Source of the DNA: Gracilaria domingensis
Lineage: Eukaryota; Rhodophyta; Florideophyceae; Gracilariales; Gracilariaceae
Direction of reading: 5' to 3'
Assembly: GCA_022539475.1 (NCBI GenBank)
Contig: VCMS01000084.1
Span: 124,001 to 188,000 of the forward strand
DNA: 64,000 nucleotides
How positions within the stretch are numbered: the stretch's first letter is position 1; the number at the start of each line of letters is the position of its first letter. This document shows, one piece after another, positions 9,961 to 20,235 of this stretch. The notes under the pieces are model-generated. The model had not been told where the DNA came from and searched no databases. It was given only the letters and a program-made list of their open reading frames with translations. Made by a program: the position numbers and the translations under genes.

Positions 9961-10329
9961 TAGTGAATCGCTCCTCACTATGTCATCCGCAATACCAAAT
10001 CTCATGAGCTCCGACCCTCCTACCACGGCAGCAATGAGTCTGGTCGAGGCGATCAGTTGTCAACGCGTTGAGACAAGAAGTTGGCGTTGAGAAGGGGTGT
10101 TGAGAAGAGCCATGTCCTCTCACAAATGTTTTGAAAGCAACGACTAAACGGGGATGAATACGTGTGTTGTAAAATTTAAGCGGATTTCAAGGTAAGCGTG
10201 TCGGTTCTGTTTGTCAATCAGCATGACAGTAGCACCTAGTAGTACATAAGCACGCTCAGATGTGCACGCTCACGAGTAAAGAGCCTCCGGGCAGAGTCAT
10301 CCTCTCACACTGTTTCCACGCGGGGGAGA

Positions 10330-11460
10330 AACGTATCAGAAGAACGAATGCAAGCAATTTTGCGTCACGTTGAGATTTTCAAAAATAAGGGGGCACGCTC
10401 GAGCACACCAACGCCCAGGAATCTGAGGAATGGAACCCAGACGGGAAAACTTAGTCACATGCTCCAAAATGCTTACAGAGAGAATATCGTTCGCGATGCG
10501 ATTCACGTCATCGTCCAGCGGTCCAGTGCTGCAGCAATTTTGCAAATAAAAGAGCTGTTGCGAAATATTTTCATTTTTAAAGGATGCATGAAGCGTGACA
10601 GCCACGGCTGCCGTTCTTCTACGGCGTTGGAATATGCGCTGCCTTCGTAGTGCCTCGTGCTCGCACCACCAATGCGCATGGCTTGCCAAGAATTCAATAG
10701 TGGTATGCTTCAAGTATGCAACAGAGAAACAATGTGAACGGATTTATGCATTCTGGCAGTGAGCGTCCAGTCTACCTCGCTAAAAAGCATCGAAATGCAG
10801 TCAAGTGTGTATTGGGCTTGCTCAGTTGGACCGGAGTGCGGACAAGTGCAAAAAGGATTTGAGGATCTAATTTTCTGCTCTACATGACCACATGCTACTC
10901 ACAACCGAACTAGTGGCGGACTCTCGTGTGGCGAGATCGTGACAATCACTAGCACCAAGATAGATAGAAGCCGAAACGGGCTGGCTGCGATCCGCGCCCG
11001 AACCAATAGATAGAGAACATGTACGTATTCTGGTGCGTGTAAAGGGCTAAAGTTGCAGTGAGATTCGCTGATGGTGAAATAACGAAGATGACTTCATGCT
11101 CTGCGAACGATGCCATACAAGTTGTTCAGAAATGACTCTGGCCGACAGACGGTGGCAGACAAAGCGGCGGCGGAGAGTCAGGAGAGCCGTCGGCAGCGAG
11201 GACGATAGCGGCGCCGACGAGGTTGGGAAGGTGATTTTTTGATGCAGCGGGGTGGAATACGAGGCGGGTGAATGGAGCGACGGCGGAGCGGACAATGACA
11301 CAGACGTACGTGACTGTGCTTCACGAATTTGAGAGTCGGCGGGTGTTATGGGAACCGATGAGGTGTGCGTACGGGAGGTCATGTTAGTCGAAGTCGGGGA
11401 CTGAAGTAGGAATGTGGATGGCGGGTGAGCTTGGAGACGAAGTCCAGGTTCGAATAGAGC
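10330..11460 (-). repeat. S/T/P-family repeat unit 2
   Basis: The unit resembles 12270-13680. Both contain the same stretch near their distal end (AGAGAAT.TCGTTC..GATGCG at about 10480 and 12295), the shared motif CGAACCAATAGATAGAGAA (about 11000 and 13005) and then the S/T/P ORF. This points to tandem duplication of a ~1.2-1.4-kb block. Confidence 0.6.
11047..11382 (-). CDS. S/T/P-rich family copy 2, frameshifted C-terminus
   Basis: A 111-residue ORF. Residues 1 to about 65 follow the family (MTSRTHTSSVPITPA to SAPLSSSLP). A small indel then moves it into the alternative frame, giving an Arg/Ser-rich tail (VCHRLSARVISE and SMKSSS) in place of the usual LPPSVGQTHF ending. That alternative frame is also open in the other copies, so the product may be a variant rather than simply broken. 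Confidence 0.45.
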   Translation of the reverse strand: MTSRTHTSSVPITPADSQIREAQSRTSVSLSAPPSLHSPASYSTPLHQKITFPTSSAPLSSSLPTALLTLRRRFVCHRLSARVISEQLVWHRSQSMKSSSLFHHQRISLQL

Positions 11461-13214
11461 TCGCTCGGTTTATGTGGTGCGGTGATGAATGGGAGGCGGT
11501 GACGTGGGCAAAGAAAGTACATCTGCGCGCGCGCGTGTGGTTAGAGAAGAGCCCCTAAACACCAGGGCAGATTAAAGTTGTACGTGTAACTGAAATTTTA
11601 AGCGCAATTCAAGCCACGTGGCGGATCTGAGCAGCAAAGACTTGCGAAAACATTTTACTCCTCGATGTGGCATCCAATTTGGATGTTAATCACTGTCCTC
11701 ACAAGAAATACAACCGTTCGCCCTTACTCTCTGGAGCACAGCGTTTGCGCCGTGACATGATCTTATTTGGTGCGTGTGTAACAGTGCGTGCCACGGCGCA
11801 TACGCCGGTCACGATTGAAGAAAGTGAAGATCACAATCATTAGCAATGTGTAATGCAATGCCTTGCTTTGAACCTGGTGCCTCAAAAGTTGGCGCAAACG
11901 TCGTTCGCTTTTGATAAGACCACCTCTTTGCCGTCGCGTACGTCGCAGAGCATGAATCAGACTCAAACAATTCTTCACCACGATCTTCTATGTTCCAGTA
12001 TCACCTCCTCACCAAACCAAAACCAAAGAACAGCCAATAAAATGAGCTGAACCGCAAGGCCGAACCATGGTGCGATTGAAGGACATTTACAAGTGGCTGA
12101 CAGGACAACAGAATTCTCCCTACCATGTAGAAGCGAGCACCGCGTGCGTCACAAGAAAGGGTACAAACATTCTCTGCAACAAGAATATATATTTACAAGC
12201 AAGCGTTAGCATTGGAATACTTTCACAGAATCGCCGGCACAGGCATGGTCTGAAGTAGACGTGGGATAAATCCAGCTTGCTGCATACCTTTCATGAGAGA
12301 ATTTCGTTCATGATGCGGATCATGTCCTTGTTCAGACGTGCCGTGGCGCTGCAGCTGGCGCCGCTGCAGCTTTACACCAGGGAAGATTTGCAGTTAATCG
12401 CGTCTTTCTTAAACAAAACATACCAACGGAAGGTTCCATCAGACTCTGCTGTACAGATGCACAGTTCTCAGCTCCTTTCAGCACCATCACTTCTGCAGCA
12501 CGCGCTTTCGCACGCAGTTCTTCTCTGCTACTCACCTTCACCAATGGCTTACCGCGCGTGTTACAACACGACCTTGGCACACGCTCAGTGTACCACAGCT
12601 GTAGGTACAGCTGCACGACAGGGCGGCTAACCGTGGCGGTGATGGCGACGTTCCGTGATTGCTTTGCCGCTGGCGAGTGAAAACTTGACAATGGAATCTT
12701 TGAAGCAAGCGAATGTGACGCAACAACAAGATCAGAATTGACGATACCTTTAGTGAGAGTCTGATTTACCTCCCCAGAAAGCAAGTAAATGCAGTCGGGT
12801 TTGTTATTGGATACGTCCGGTCGGAACGATGGGGAAGGGGGGAAATAATTCATGTAGGACGTCAACATCAAAGTTTGAGCTCACCTCCACGACATGTGAA
12901 CCACGACCAAACTTGTGGTAGACACATGTGTCGTGACCTCATGAAAACTACAAGCACCAATGAAGATAGAGAGTGAGGTTCGGTGGCTGTGATCCACACA
13001 AAAGCCGAACCAATAGATAGAGAAATTGTACGAATTGAGATAAATAGACATTGTAGACGTGCGGAGAGACTACCCGTATCACTGATGAAAGGACGGCGAT
13101 GATGATCTTCTGCTCCATGAACGAGATCATACGACGCATTTAGAAATGACTCTGGCCGACAGATGGTGGCAGACAAAACTGCGGAGGAGATTGAAGGACC
13201 AACAGCAGCGATGA

Positions 13215-13414
13215 GGAGTTATGGTGAACCGTGAGGGGAGCAAAGCAGAGCTGGGGCTCAAACCCAGGACCCGGAGCTCACACAAAAAGCACACGAAGGT
13301 GGTTACCGACTGAGCTATGGCCGCTCCAGTGCATGTGTTCCACAAGCTGGTACTGCGGAGGTGTTATCGTGACCCTCTGTGACTGTCATCTGCAGCTGAC
13401 AGCACTACAGGAGT
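13215..13414 (-). mobile_element. tRNA-derived SINE-like insertion
   Basis: A ~190-bp insertion splits family copy 3 and is flanked by the 5-bp direct repeat GGAGT (13215-13219 and 13410-13414). On the minus strand it contains an A-box-like TAGCTCAGTCGGT (13305-13317) and a T-arm with perfect 5-bp stem, CTGGG and CCCAG around TTTGAGC (13251-13267), i.e. a B box. The 5' side GGAGC can pair with a GCTCC on the 3' side. The D stem does not close properly, so it is not a working tRNA. Its boundaries are defined by comparison with the uninterrupted copies. Confidence 0.7.
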
Positions 13415-13595
13415 GCGGCGCCATTGGGGTTGTTAGGGTGATTGGTTGGTTTTGCGGGGTGGACCGCGAGTTTGGTAATTGGGACGACGGCAGAGCAGAC
13501 AGCGGCAGAGATATACGAGATTGCGCGATGCGACGTTGTGTCCCGGGGGATGGTGTTGACTTCGACTGCGGGGGGATGTGCGAACTGGAGCTCAT
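13386..13595 (-). pseudogene. S/T/P-rich family copy 3, truncated
   Basis: A 69-residue ORF with the family N-terminus (MSSSSHIPPQSKSTPSP to LTTPMAPHSC). It ends early because the SINE-like insertion (13220-13409) supplies a foreign C-terminus and stop. The family C-terminal sequence is found, out of register, on the other side of the insertion. Confidence 0.65.
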
Positions 13596-13744
13596 GTTGG
13601 CCGAAGCTGCGACTGATGCAGGATGGGGGGTGTTTTCAATTTTGAAGAGGAAGTTTAGAGGGCGATTGGAGCCGTGAGATGATGCGCGAGGGCGTTGGAG
13701 GTGCTTTTATCGTGCGGTGACGATGGCACGGGGCCATCGCGCGG

Positions 13745-13967
13745 CAGTTTATACCCTATGAGTAAACACGACTATCGCCTCGCTCACCTTCGCTCGCTGT
13801 GCGCATCTACCGCTTGCACCGCTGCGCTCGGCGCTGTCGACAATAATACATGGAATACAGTTTATACCCCATGGGTAAACACGACCATCGCCTCGCTCAC
13901 CTTCGCTCGCTGCGCGCATCTACCGCTTGCACCGGTGCGCTCGGCGCTGTCGACAATACATGGAATA
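13745..13967. repeat. Tandem duplication, 2 x ~112 bp
   Basis: 13745-13857 and 13858-13967 are head-to-tail copies (both start CAGTTTATACCC and end near ACATGGAATA) with a few substitutions and a 3-base deletion in the second. They lie between the divergently transcribed family copies 3 and 4. Confidence 0.85.
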
Positions 13968-14107
13968 CCTGAATTGCATGAAAATTTTAGGACATTGCAA
14001 AGCGCACGTGTAGCGTTCGTCTCGCTCAGCCGCAGAGCAGGATCCCTGCTCTTGATATCATGCGGTAACGTCAGTACACTGCTAATCACCGTCGAATCTC
14101 CCTACAC

Positions 14108-14115
14108 TATAAAAG
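14108..14115 (+). promoter_or_regulatory. TATA box of S/T/P family copy 4
   Basis: TATAAAAG lies 132 bp upstream of the ATG at 14240, at the place where copies 1 and 3 have TATTTAAG and GATAAAAG. The shared position before a shared leader supports a core promoter. Confidence 0.55.
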
Positions 14116-14239
14116 CTCCACCAGACCTAAGCGCATCGACAATTCCACATCGACCCCCAGCTCTATTCGTCCCTAACTTCCCCTTCAAACTTGCAAAGCA
14201 CCCACAGCCGCACATCCGCCCCGCTCTTCTTCGACCAGC

Positions 14240-14494
14240 ATGACTTCCCATTCGCACACCTCCTCGAACCCCACAACATCCGTCGCCGCACAAAGCCGCA
14301 CCGCTCCATCACGTACACCCGTGCAGTTGTCCGCTCCGACGTCGATCCATGTACCCTTCTCCAACTCCACCCCGAAACACCAACCAGTCTCCTGCGCAAC
14401 CCCGTCGGCGCCGCTCTCCTCATCTGCACCCCTTGTCCTTGAATCTCCTCCGCAATTCTGTCTGCCACCGTCTGTCGGCCAGAGTCATTTCTGA
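14240..14494 (+). CDS. Small Ser/Thr/Pro-rich protein, family copy 4
   Basis: An intact 84-residue ORF, plus strand, opposite to most other copies. It starts MTSHSHTSSNPTTSV and ends FCLPPSVGQSHF, closely following copies 1 and 6. It has the best promoter of the family (TATA at 14108) and a ~100-base leader shared with the minus-strand copies. Function is unknown. High Ser/Thr/Pro suggests a disordered or heavily modified protein. Confidence 0.6.
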   Translation: MTSHSHTSSNPTTSVAAQSRTAPSRTPVQLSAPTSIHVPFSNSTPKHQPVSCATPSAPLSSSAPLVLESPPQFCLPPSVGQSHF

Positions 14495-14539
14495 TTGCTT
14501 CGAACTGTGTCGTTCAAAGACCATGAAATCATCTTCGTC

Positions 14540-15599
14540 ATTTCAGCAGTAGCGAGTCTATCAGCAACTTTCCCACGGTGTATATGTCAGAACGCGTCCA
14601 TGTTTATGATGTTCCTTCTCTATTCGTGCTGCTTTTGTGCTAATCCAGCCACCTCGCCTTGGGTGCTTTGTCCTCCGTGCTTGTAGTCGTCATCAGGTTG
14701 CGACACATGCATCTACCACCACGACTGCCATGATAAATATGCGGTGCGGTAGAGCTCAATCATGACATCTTTTTCTTTATTTAATTTGGCCTACACTCTG
14801 TACCCATGGGTACCATATAGACATATTCGAAACACAGACCGGACAGCATGTCGTTCTATTCTAGTAAGGTAAACCAGACGCTCACTGACACTGAGATGAC
14901 GGTATGACTCAATGCCCTTCAGTTTGCTTCGTCAATTACTTTGTCTCAAACCTTCCATGATGTGTCTCAACCAAAGCGCGCATACAAATCTTGTATCTTT
15001 TTCAGGACAACAATAACACGTCTCACACAATTTTATTTTATTCGTGTGTATTGAATCACCACCAACGCAGGTTGGCCACTTGGCAAAGCTTTTCCCCATG
15101 TGACCAAGATAACAACGGTACAGGTCCTTACGGTGAACCCCTCATTGCGGTACCAACGGTTCCGTTTGTACTTTTTACCTCTCAATGCGACTGAGATACT
15201 CACTCACGAAACGACGCAGAGCTTGTTCCTTTTGCGGCGTGTGCACAACCTGCTGCAACATATATGTAGTGGAACAGAACGCTTCGGGTACCATAAGGGT
15301 CGAATTCCGTATGCGCTCGCATCTCTTGCGACATCTCACTTCTTTCAGATCCCTTCAACCACTTCAGTTTGCTTGGCCCTTGTACGGAAACCGCAATCCC
15401 ACCCCCCTTGTACAACATGGTACCTATGGAAAAACCACTGAGCAACTCCGGCGCTCTGCCTGGTCCTCTGTACTGTGTCTCAACCCTTTTACTGTACCCT
15501 ATCGGCATCCTTCCGTGCCCACTACCTCTACAGAAGCAAAAGTTTCCACTGCACAAGCGTATTTATCTGTCAGAGTGTCCTCTCCCTTTTCGCACGCTT
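14540..15599. other. Repeat-derived flank, no supportable gene
   Basis: The first ~100 bases are the 3' flank of family copy 4 (ATGAAATCATCTTCGTCATTT motif, also seen 3' of copies 2 and 6). The rest holds only short overlapping ORFs with no domain. Confidence 0.4.
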
Positions 15600-15717
15600 G
15601 TCATTCGTATTGCGTGCAGACCAAACTCCGCAGCCATTCGTCCTGCCGCCATCTGTTGCTCGGCAACATTTCCGACTGCACTGTTTGCATAATGTGAACC
15701 ACAGAACATGGGCGTAA
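15600..15717 (+). pseudogene. S/T/P-rich family copy 5, C-terminal remnant
   Basis: Within a plus-strand frame the residues PQPFVLPPSVARQHF correspond to the family ending PPPFCLPPSVGQTHF. The bases after it (CAACATTTCCGACTGCACTG) resemble the shared post-ORF motif CATTTCTGA.TGC. The N-terminal part is no longer recognisable by eye. This is a weak but specific trace of a sixth copy. Confidence 0.4.
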
Positions 15718-15947
15718 CCGCTTCATTTCCCCATTTGCTGGATCACTATTGTAGCCGTTCTGCCTATTTTGCTTCTATATCTACTGCAAGTTGACCTCGT
15801 TTCCTCTGATGCCTTCCATCATAACACCAGGTTGGTGGCGACAACCATCTTGTGAAGCAGGGCGCAGACTGAGATCATGGAGACCTGTTTGCGTTGACAT
15901 TCGGTGCGTTCAACACGCATGTTCCTAGAAATGTGAAGCGAAACACT

Positions 15948-16301
15948 CTATTGACGAAAGTCTGGTAGTTGAGCCCATCCGCTTTCGTCGTCTTCTGCCC
16001 TGGCCCACGTGCGGAACTCTGATAAAACTATGTTGCTTGCTGCTGCTCGCCCAATTCTCTCCCGTAGACGTGTCAAGTGTGTCTTCACGACGGCGCTGCA
16101 ACTGCGGTGAGTTAGTCCGGCCAAATTCGTTCCGCACACGCGCTGGTAGCGTGACGCTGTAAATACCGTGTACCAACGGTAGAAGGATACCATGTCATAC
16201 CGCGAATAACCTTCCCGGAGAGCATCGACTGCTGTAGGCCTCAATCGACGTACCACGTGTCTCACGGCGCAGATGGGAAAGCTTTCGCTCCTGTACACCA
16301 C
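15948..16301 (-). CDS. Hypothetical ORF
   Basis: A 117-residue frame of mixed, protein-like composition (for example LREGYSRYDMVSFYRWYTVF), Arg-rich. No family is recognised. The ORF at 16387-16719 lies just upstream on the same strand in another frame, and the two could be exons of one gene or pieces of a frameshifted one. Confidence 0.3.
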   Translation of the reverse strand: MVYRSESFPICAVRHVVRRLRPTAVDALREGYSRYDMVSFYRWYTVFTASRYQRVCGTNLAGLTHRSCSAVVKTHLTRLRERIGRAAASNIVLSEFRTWARAEDDESGWAQLPDFRQ

Positions 16302-16386
16302 CTATGACACATGTTCGCGTTGGTGACGAAAGCCATGTGTACACGCAACCACGTATGACACTAGCCACTTTCTCATGTTCTCCCCG

Positions 16387-16719
16387 CTACTGCGCTAAAA
16401 ATATGACATTTACCACGTTGAACGAGATCGCCCAATCAGGTAAACGCAACAATGCTCGAGCTCCTTGCGTGCTCAGGCAAGCGAAAAGTGAGTGAGCTCG
16501 CGTGGGGAGCGTGCCTACCACCCGCATGAAGGTTTCTAATGTTAGTTTCTTTTGGTCTTTGCGGGACAACACGTTTGTGAAGCCATCAGGCAAGCCCGCT
16601 GAGATTGAACAAATCGTCCACAACACAAGGGCACAACTCGCATATCTCCAAGTCATGTGAAGTAACGCGTAGAGGCGTGGGATGCACTGCTTCGCAACCT
16701 GCCTTGATACTGCATGCAA
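16387..16719 (-). CDS. Hypothetical ORF
   Basis: A 110-residue frame with a hydrophobic stretch near residues 27-45 (RYASCALVLWTICSISAG) that could be a membrane segment. No family is recognised. It precedes 15948-16301 on the same strand, with an 85-bp gap and a change of frame. Confidence 0.3.
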   Translation of the reverse strand: MHAVSRQVAKQCIPRLYALLHMTWRYASCALVLWTICSISAGLPDGFTNVLSRKDQKKLTLETFMRVVGTLPTRAHSLFACLSTQGARALLRLPDWAISFNVVNVIFLAQ

Positions 16720-16754
16720 CGTACATGTTATGTAGACAGTTCATTTAGAGTCTA

Positions 16755-17560
16755 TCTGAAACAAGCAAACAAGACGCAACAACATTAGAGAAGATTACGT
16801 TTTACCGTCATTGGGCGTCTGATTTGCCTTCCTAGAAAATATCTACATGCAGTTGAGTTGGGGTTTGGGTATGTTTTGCTTGGTACATAGTGTAGCCCAA
16901 TTTAGATCGAATCTCACGATCAATATTTCTGGTGACAGAACAATGTATCGCGACTCGATGGCAATAACATATCTCCAATGGAGGTAGCAGCCGAGATTAG
17001 TTGGGCTAACTATAATCTACAGAGAAGTTGAAAGAATAGATGAAATTTGTACGCATTATGATATGTGTCACCGAGGCAAAAGGTGGAGGGAGACTGGCCA
17101 GTGCTGAAATGATGAAGATGATCTCATGCTCTCTGAATGGGAAGACACGATGCATTCAGAAATGAGTCTGGCCGACAGACGGTGGCAGACAGAACGGCGG
17201 CGGGGATACAAGGAATGGCGGCAGAGATGACGAAAGCGGCGCCGAAGGGGTTGCAAGGATGATTGATTGGTGTTGCGGGGTGGCGTGCGAGGCTGGTACG
17301 TGAAGCGACTGCGAAGCTGACATTGGCACAGATGTACGTGGTTGTGTAGTGCGACTCTGCGAGTGGGAAGTGGATATGGGGACCGAGGAGGTTGGCGGAG
17401 GGGAGGTCATGTTGGTCGAAGGATTGTGTCACGATGTGGATTGCAGATAGCGTGCAAGTTTGATGAGGAAGTTGGGGAGCGATGAGAGCTTCCGCGGCTT
17501 AAGTAGCCCTATGAGTGGGGGCAGCAGCACCCTCTTGGAGGCAATAAACTGGTTTGGACG
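16755..17560 (-). repeat. S/T/P-family repeat unit 6
   Basis: The unit matches 9215-9960 in the same orientation across ORF, leader and 3' flank. It is the most complete unit and keeps ~120 bp 3' of the ORF that unit 1 lacks. Confidence 0.8.
17156..17410 (-). CDS. Small Ser/Thr/Pro-rich protein, family copy 6
   Basis: An intact 84-residue ORF, nearly the same as copy 1 (MTSPPPTSSVPISTSHSQS to FCLPPSVGQTHF). The leader before the ATG and the ATG context CCAACATGACC are shared. Overlapping it in another frame is the Arg/Ser-rich alternative C-terminus (VCHRLSARLISE), open here as in copies 2 and 4. Confidence 0.6.
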   Translation of the reverse strand: MTSPPPTSSVPISTSHSQSRTTQPRTSVPMSASQSLHVPASHATPQHQSIILATPSAPLSSSLPPFLVSPPPFCLPPSVGQTHF

Positions 17561-17967
17561 ACGAATCCATTCCTTATCATTTGCGCTTGTATTTGAGAAA
17601 GCCTTTATTGACAATGTTGTTGCCAGGGGACGGTACGTGTATTGCGAAATTTAAGCGCATTTCAAGCTACTGGAAATTCGAGGTTACAGCGCCCACGTGC
17701 GCCTGTGGACGTTGCCTGTCATCATGACAGGCATCGGCTCAATGCAAGGCATGAAAGGCTTTCCCACAGGCTTTTTCGTTGCTACCATTAATCAGTAAAG
17801 GATGCACGCGCAGCAGCCCGAGTGCGACGAGCAGTTCTGCAGCGACCGGAGTCCTGGGCGCTATATAACTGCACGTGACCCATGCTTGCGTGTAACTGTT
17901 CTGCGTCGGGCATTTCTCAAACCGGCATTCACTGGTAATGAAATTGCCATAAACTGCGTGTATGTAG

Positions 17968-18237
17968 TGTAGCAAAACGTACAGAGGGACAAGCGCTTTC
18001 CACGCGTATCCCATGCGAGAGTGACCTCAAGCTGCTCACGCAGCTCGATGGGTTGGCACCGCTGGGGATTCTAGACAATAAACTTGACGCTGTCCGGCCC
18101 CGGAGCAGACCCTCCGTAGGTCCAGACAGACGGGAATCTTTGTCCCGGAGAGGTCTCTGCAGCAGCAACAACGACGCAAGAAGACATCGTTTGGTTTCCT
18201 GCGTACGACAAGCACGTTTCACTCCACGCAGCGTACA
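17968..18237 (+). repeat. Element B 5' LTR
   Basis: 270 bp, starting TGTAGCAAAACG and ending GCGTACA, the same length as the 3' copy. Directly after it, 18243-18252 reads TATGGGCTCA, one base off the core of the initiator-tRNA anticodon-loop primer site seen in element A. Confidence 0.75.
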
Positions 18238-18243
18238 ATAGAT

Positions 18244-19811
18244 ATGGGCTCACAGCCATTGTCGTCAAAAATGTCTGATTTGCATAATATTCCCCAGTTT
18301 GATTCTGCAAAAAACCTACTACAGTGGCGTCGCAATATCTCTGGGTTGATTTACACCGTCCATATAGCGGCAGAGAAAGTAGCAGACAAGGGGTATAAAA
18401 CTATGCCTACCACTCTTGGAACACTCTGGTTGGAACATGGTTTACCCAACGCATAAAAAAGCATAGTGGAGGAGTCTCAAGCAAACCGAAACATTGATTT
18501 TTGTCAAAAATACCAAATCCAGCCGTACAACAAATCATTGACCCCGTTGCTGTAGACCCACCGATAGCGATGTTAACCCTTTTGACCCTAAACGCTTAAA
18601 GCTGTTGAGATAGCGTTAACGATGAAGAACGATTGGGCTAAATTTGAATTCATTGGATACAGTGTTTCCATGTGTTAAAACCGCTTATTGCTGGCTCAAC
18701 AGCGATAAGCAAGCCGTGCTAATTCGCCGCAAGGGCAATAGATTGCAATATCTGCCAATCAAAAGGCTAGGTGCACCTTGCAAGCATTCAATCAATCTCA
18801 GCACAGGTTTGAACCACCCAGTTGAGACATGATTCTCGATTTCAATTGGTTCTTCTTAAAGCTGTCTCAACAGCGTTAAATTCGTTTAGGATCAAAAGGG
18901 TTAAATAAACATATCTCGTCATTCAACACATTCTCTAATTTCCATGGCATGAACAAGTAGGATTTGGTTGCTGTTGTCGACCGTTTTCGAGGCCTAACTT
19001 CTCAGTACCTTATGCTTGCCGGTTTCGAGTCTTCAACTCATATGGTTGAAATTCTAGTGATTTCGTTGATCAATAACGCTAAGCTTCCCAAAATCACGCT
19101 CCATAATTTTGTCTGGCAGCTCCTTTTGCACGCGCAGTCTCGTCTCGAATAAAGACAGACGGCGACTGATGGTAATCTTGTTTCCTACTTCGTAATCCAA
19201 AAGATCAGAGAGATATCGTATTCCTTATTTGGAACTTTAGAGCCTGCACCGATTCTAGAAACACTGGAAGATATGTAGTCTCACTCCCAGGAGCACAGCA
19301 GTTAAGAAAGCTTCGGGTGCATTGGCCTCGCAATTAACGTCTCTGCTAGAGAAGAAAGGTGATAAAAAGCCCGAAAATATTAAGGTAATCGCAAAGCCGG
19401 CCGCTTCTCGTGTTGTACTGCATCTAGATGATGCGGTTTCTGTTTTTTATTCGCTCTCATCCGCAACCAAGCAGGCTTACAAAGAACTTTCCCGCAACGA
19501 TATCGAGGCCCTTGTGCAGCAGCGAGTTCAAAAGGCTCTTCATTCTTATGGTGTTCAAGCTTTTGACCACCATCCTTGCCAGTGGGACTCTGCAACTTCA
19601 AGTGGCAAGAAAAAGTAGAACAAGAAGAAGAAAGCTTCCGCGCAGCTCTCTAATAGCGGTGGAAAGAATTCGGACCGTCCCAACAAGCGCCAGAACACGA
19701 AGAGTGGATTTTGCTTTGACGGTCGTTCTACTCAGCACTACCGTAATTCCAAGGAGTACAAGTACACAAAGGGCGAGATGTATCTTCAACGGATGGTACG
19801 CGTTGAAAAAT
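18244..19811 (+). pseudogene. Element B gag remnant
   Basis: Open pieces at 18244-18456 (LHNIPQFDSAKNLLQWRRNI, gag-like), 18961-19152 and 19322-19618 lie in gag position, separated by stops and by a MITE at 18577-18900. Near 19710-19760 a decayed zinc-knuckle-like run (FCFDGRSTQHYRNSKEY) follows a Lys-rich stretch. The product would have formed the particle shell. Confidence 0.55.
18573..18904. mobile_element. piggyBac-type MITE
   Basis: A 324-bp element (18577-18900) is flanked by TTAA on both sides (18573-18576 and 18901-18904). The ends are inverted over about 55 bp: left CCCTTTTGACCCTAAACG, right read on the other strand CCCTTTTGATCCTAAACG, then AGCTGTTGAGA-type blocks. TTAA target plus CCC ends fit the piggyBac superfamily. 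There is no transposase. It is inserted in the gag region of element B. Confidence 0.85.
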
Positions 19812-19917
19812 AGTTATCGGAGAAGAACTCACAACCTGAGGGGTTTTTTCGGGGAGGCTCTACGCCTTCGAGCGCCAATCCAGCTTAATTTGTAGGCGTG
19901 GAGCCGCTGGATTGAAG

Positions 19918-20230
19918 AAAGATCCTAGTGACCCGAATCCGATTCTTGATAATAGATGCCCCCGCAGTATTGGTGGAGTGCAATCTGCGATCCGTATTGC
20001 CTCCGCACTCGGTATTCCGTTTAAGCTCCGGCCCCTCGATAGAGAACCTTTTTACCATAGTTACGGTGTCAATTGAGATGATGCACGGCTGACATTCGCC
20101 ATCTGAGATCTTCCGCTCACGGACGTTGATGGCCATCGGAGCACCCCATCCTTCTATATGGTGGAGAGAAATGGCCTCCTTCTAGTCGGAAACCATCTCC
20201 TCCATCAGTCAAATTTGCTTGGAAGCGAGT
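19918..20230 (+). pseudogene. Element B protease remnant
   Basis: The residues ILDNRCPRSIGGVQSAIRIA correspond to a retropepsin active-site region (normally DTG/DSG followed by CP.S.GG). The expected catalytic triplet now reads DNR, and in-frame stops follow. It lies between gag and integrase as expected for copia. Confidence 0.5.
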
Positions 20231-20235
20231 AACTC

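Larger units (their letters stand above)
12868..13712 (-). repeat. S/T/P-family repeat unit 3, interrupted by a SINE
   Basis: The unit carries the family ORF, leader and 3' flank. About 110 bp before its ATG the minus strand has a TATA-like GATAAAAG (about 13704-13712). The ORF is cut by a ~190-bp insertion at 13220-13409 flanked by GGAGT. The part of the ORF beyond the insertion (CTGCCACCATCTGTCGGCC) continues at 13140-13214. Confidence 0.7.

Noticed and set aside
13231-13345. A functional tRNA gene on the minus strand
   Set aside because: The T arm is good but the D stem does not close and the acceptor is irregular. The 5-bp flanking repeats fit a SINE better.
17739-18310. Minus-strand ORFs overlapping 17968-18237
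   Set aside because: They run across the 5' LTR of element B and recur at the 3' LTR (29461-29798), so they are by-products of the repeat.
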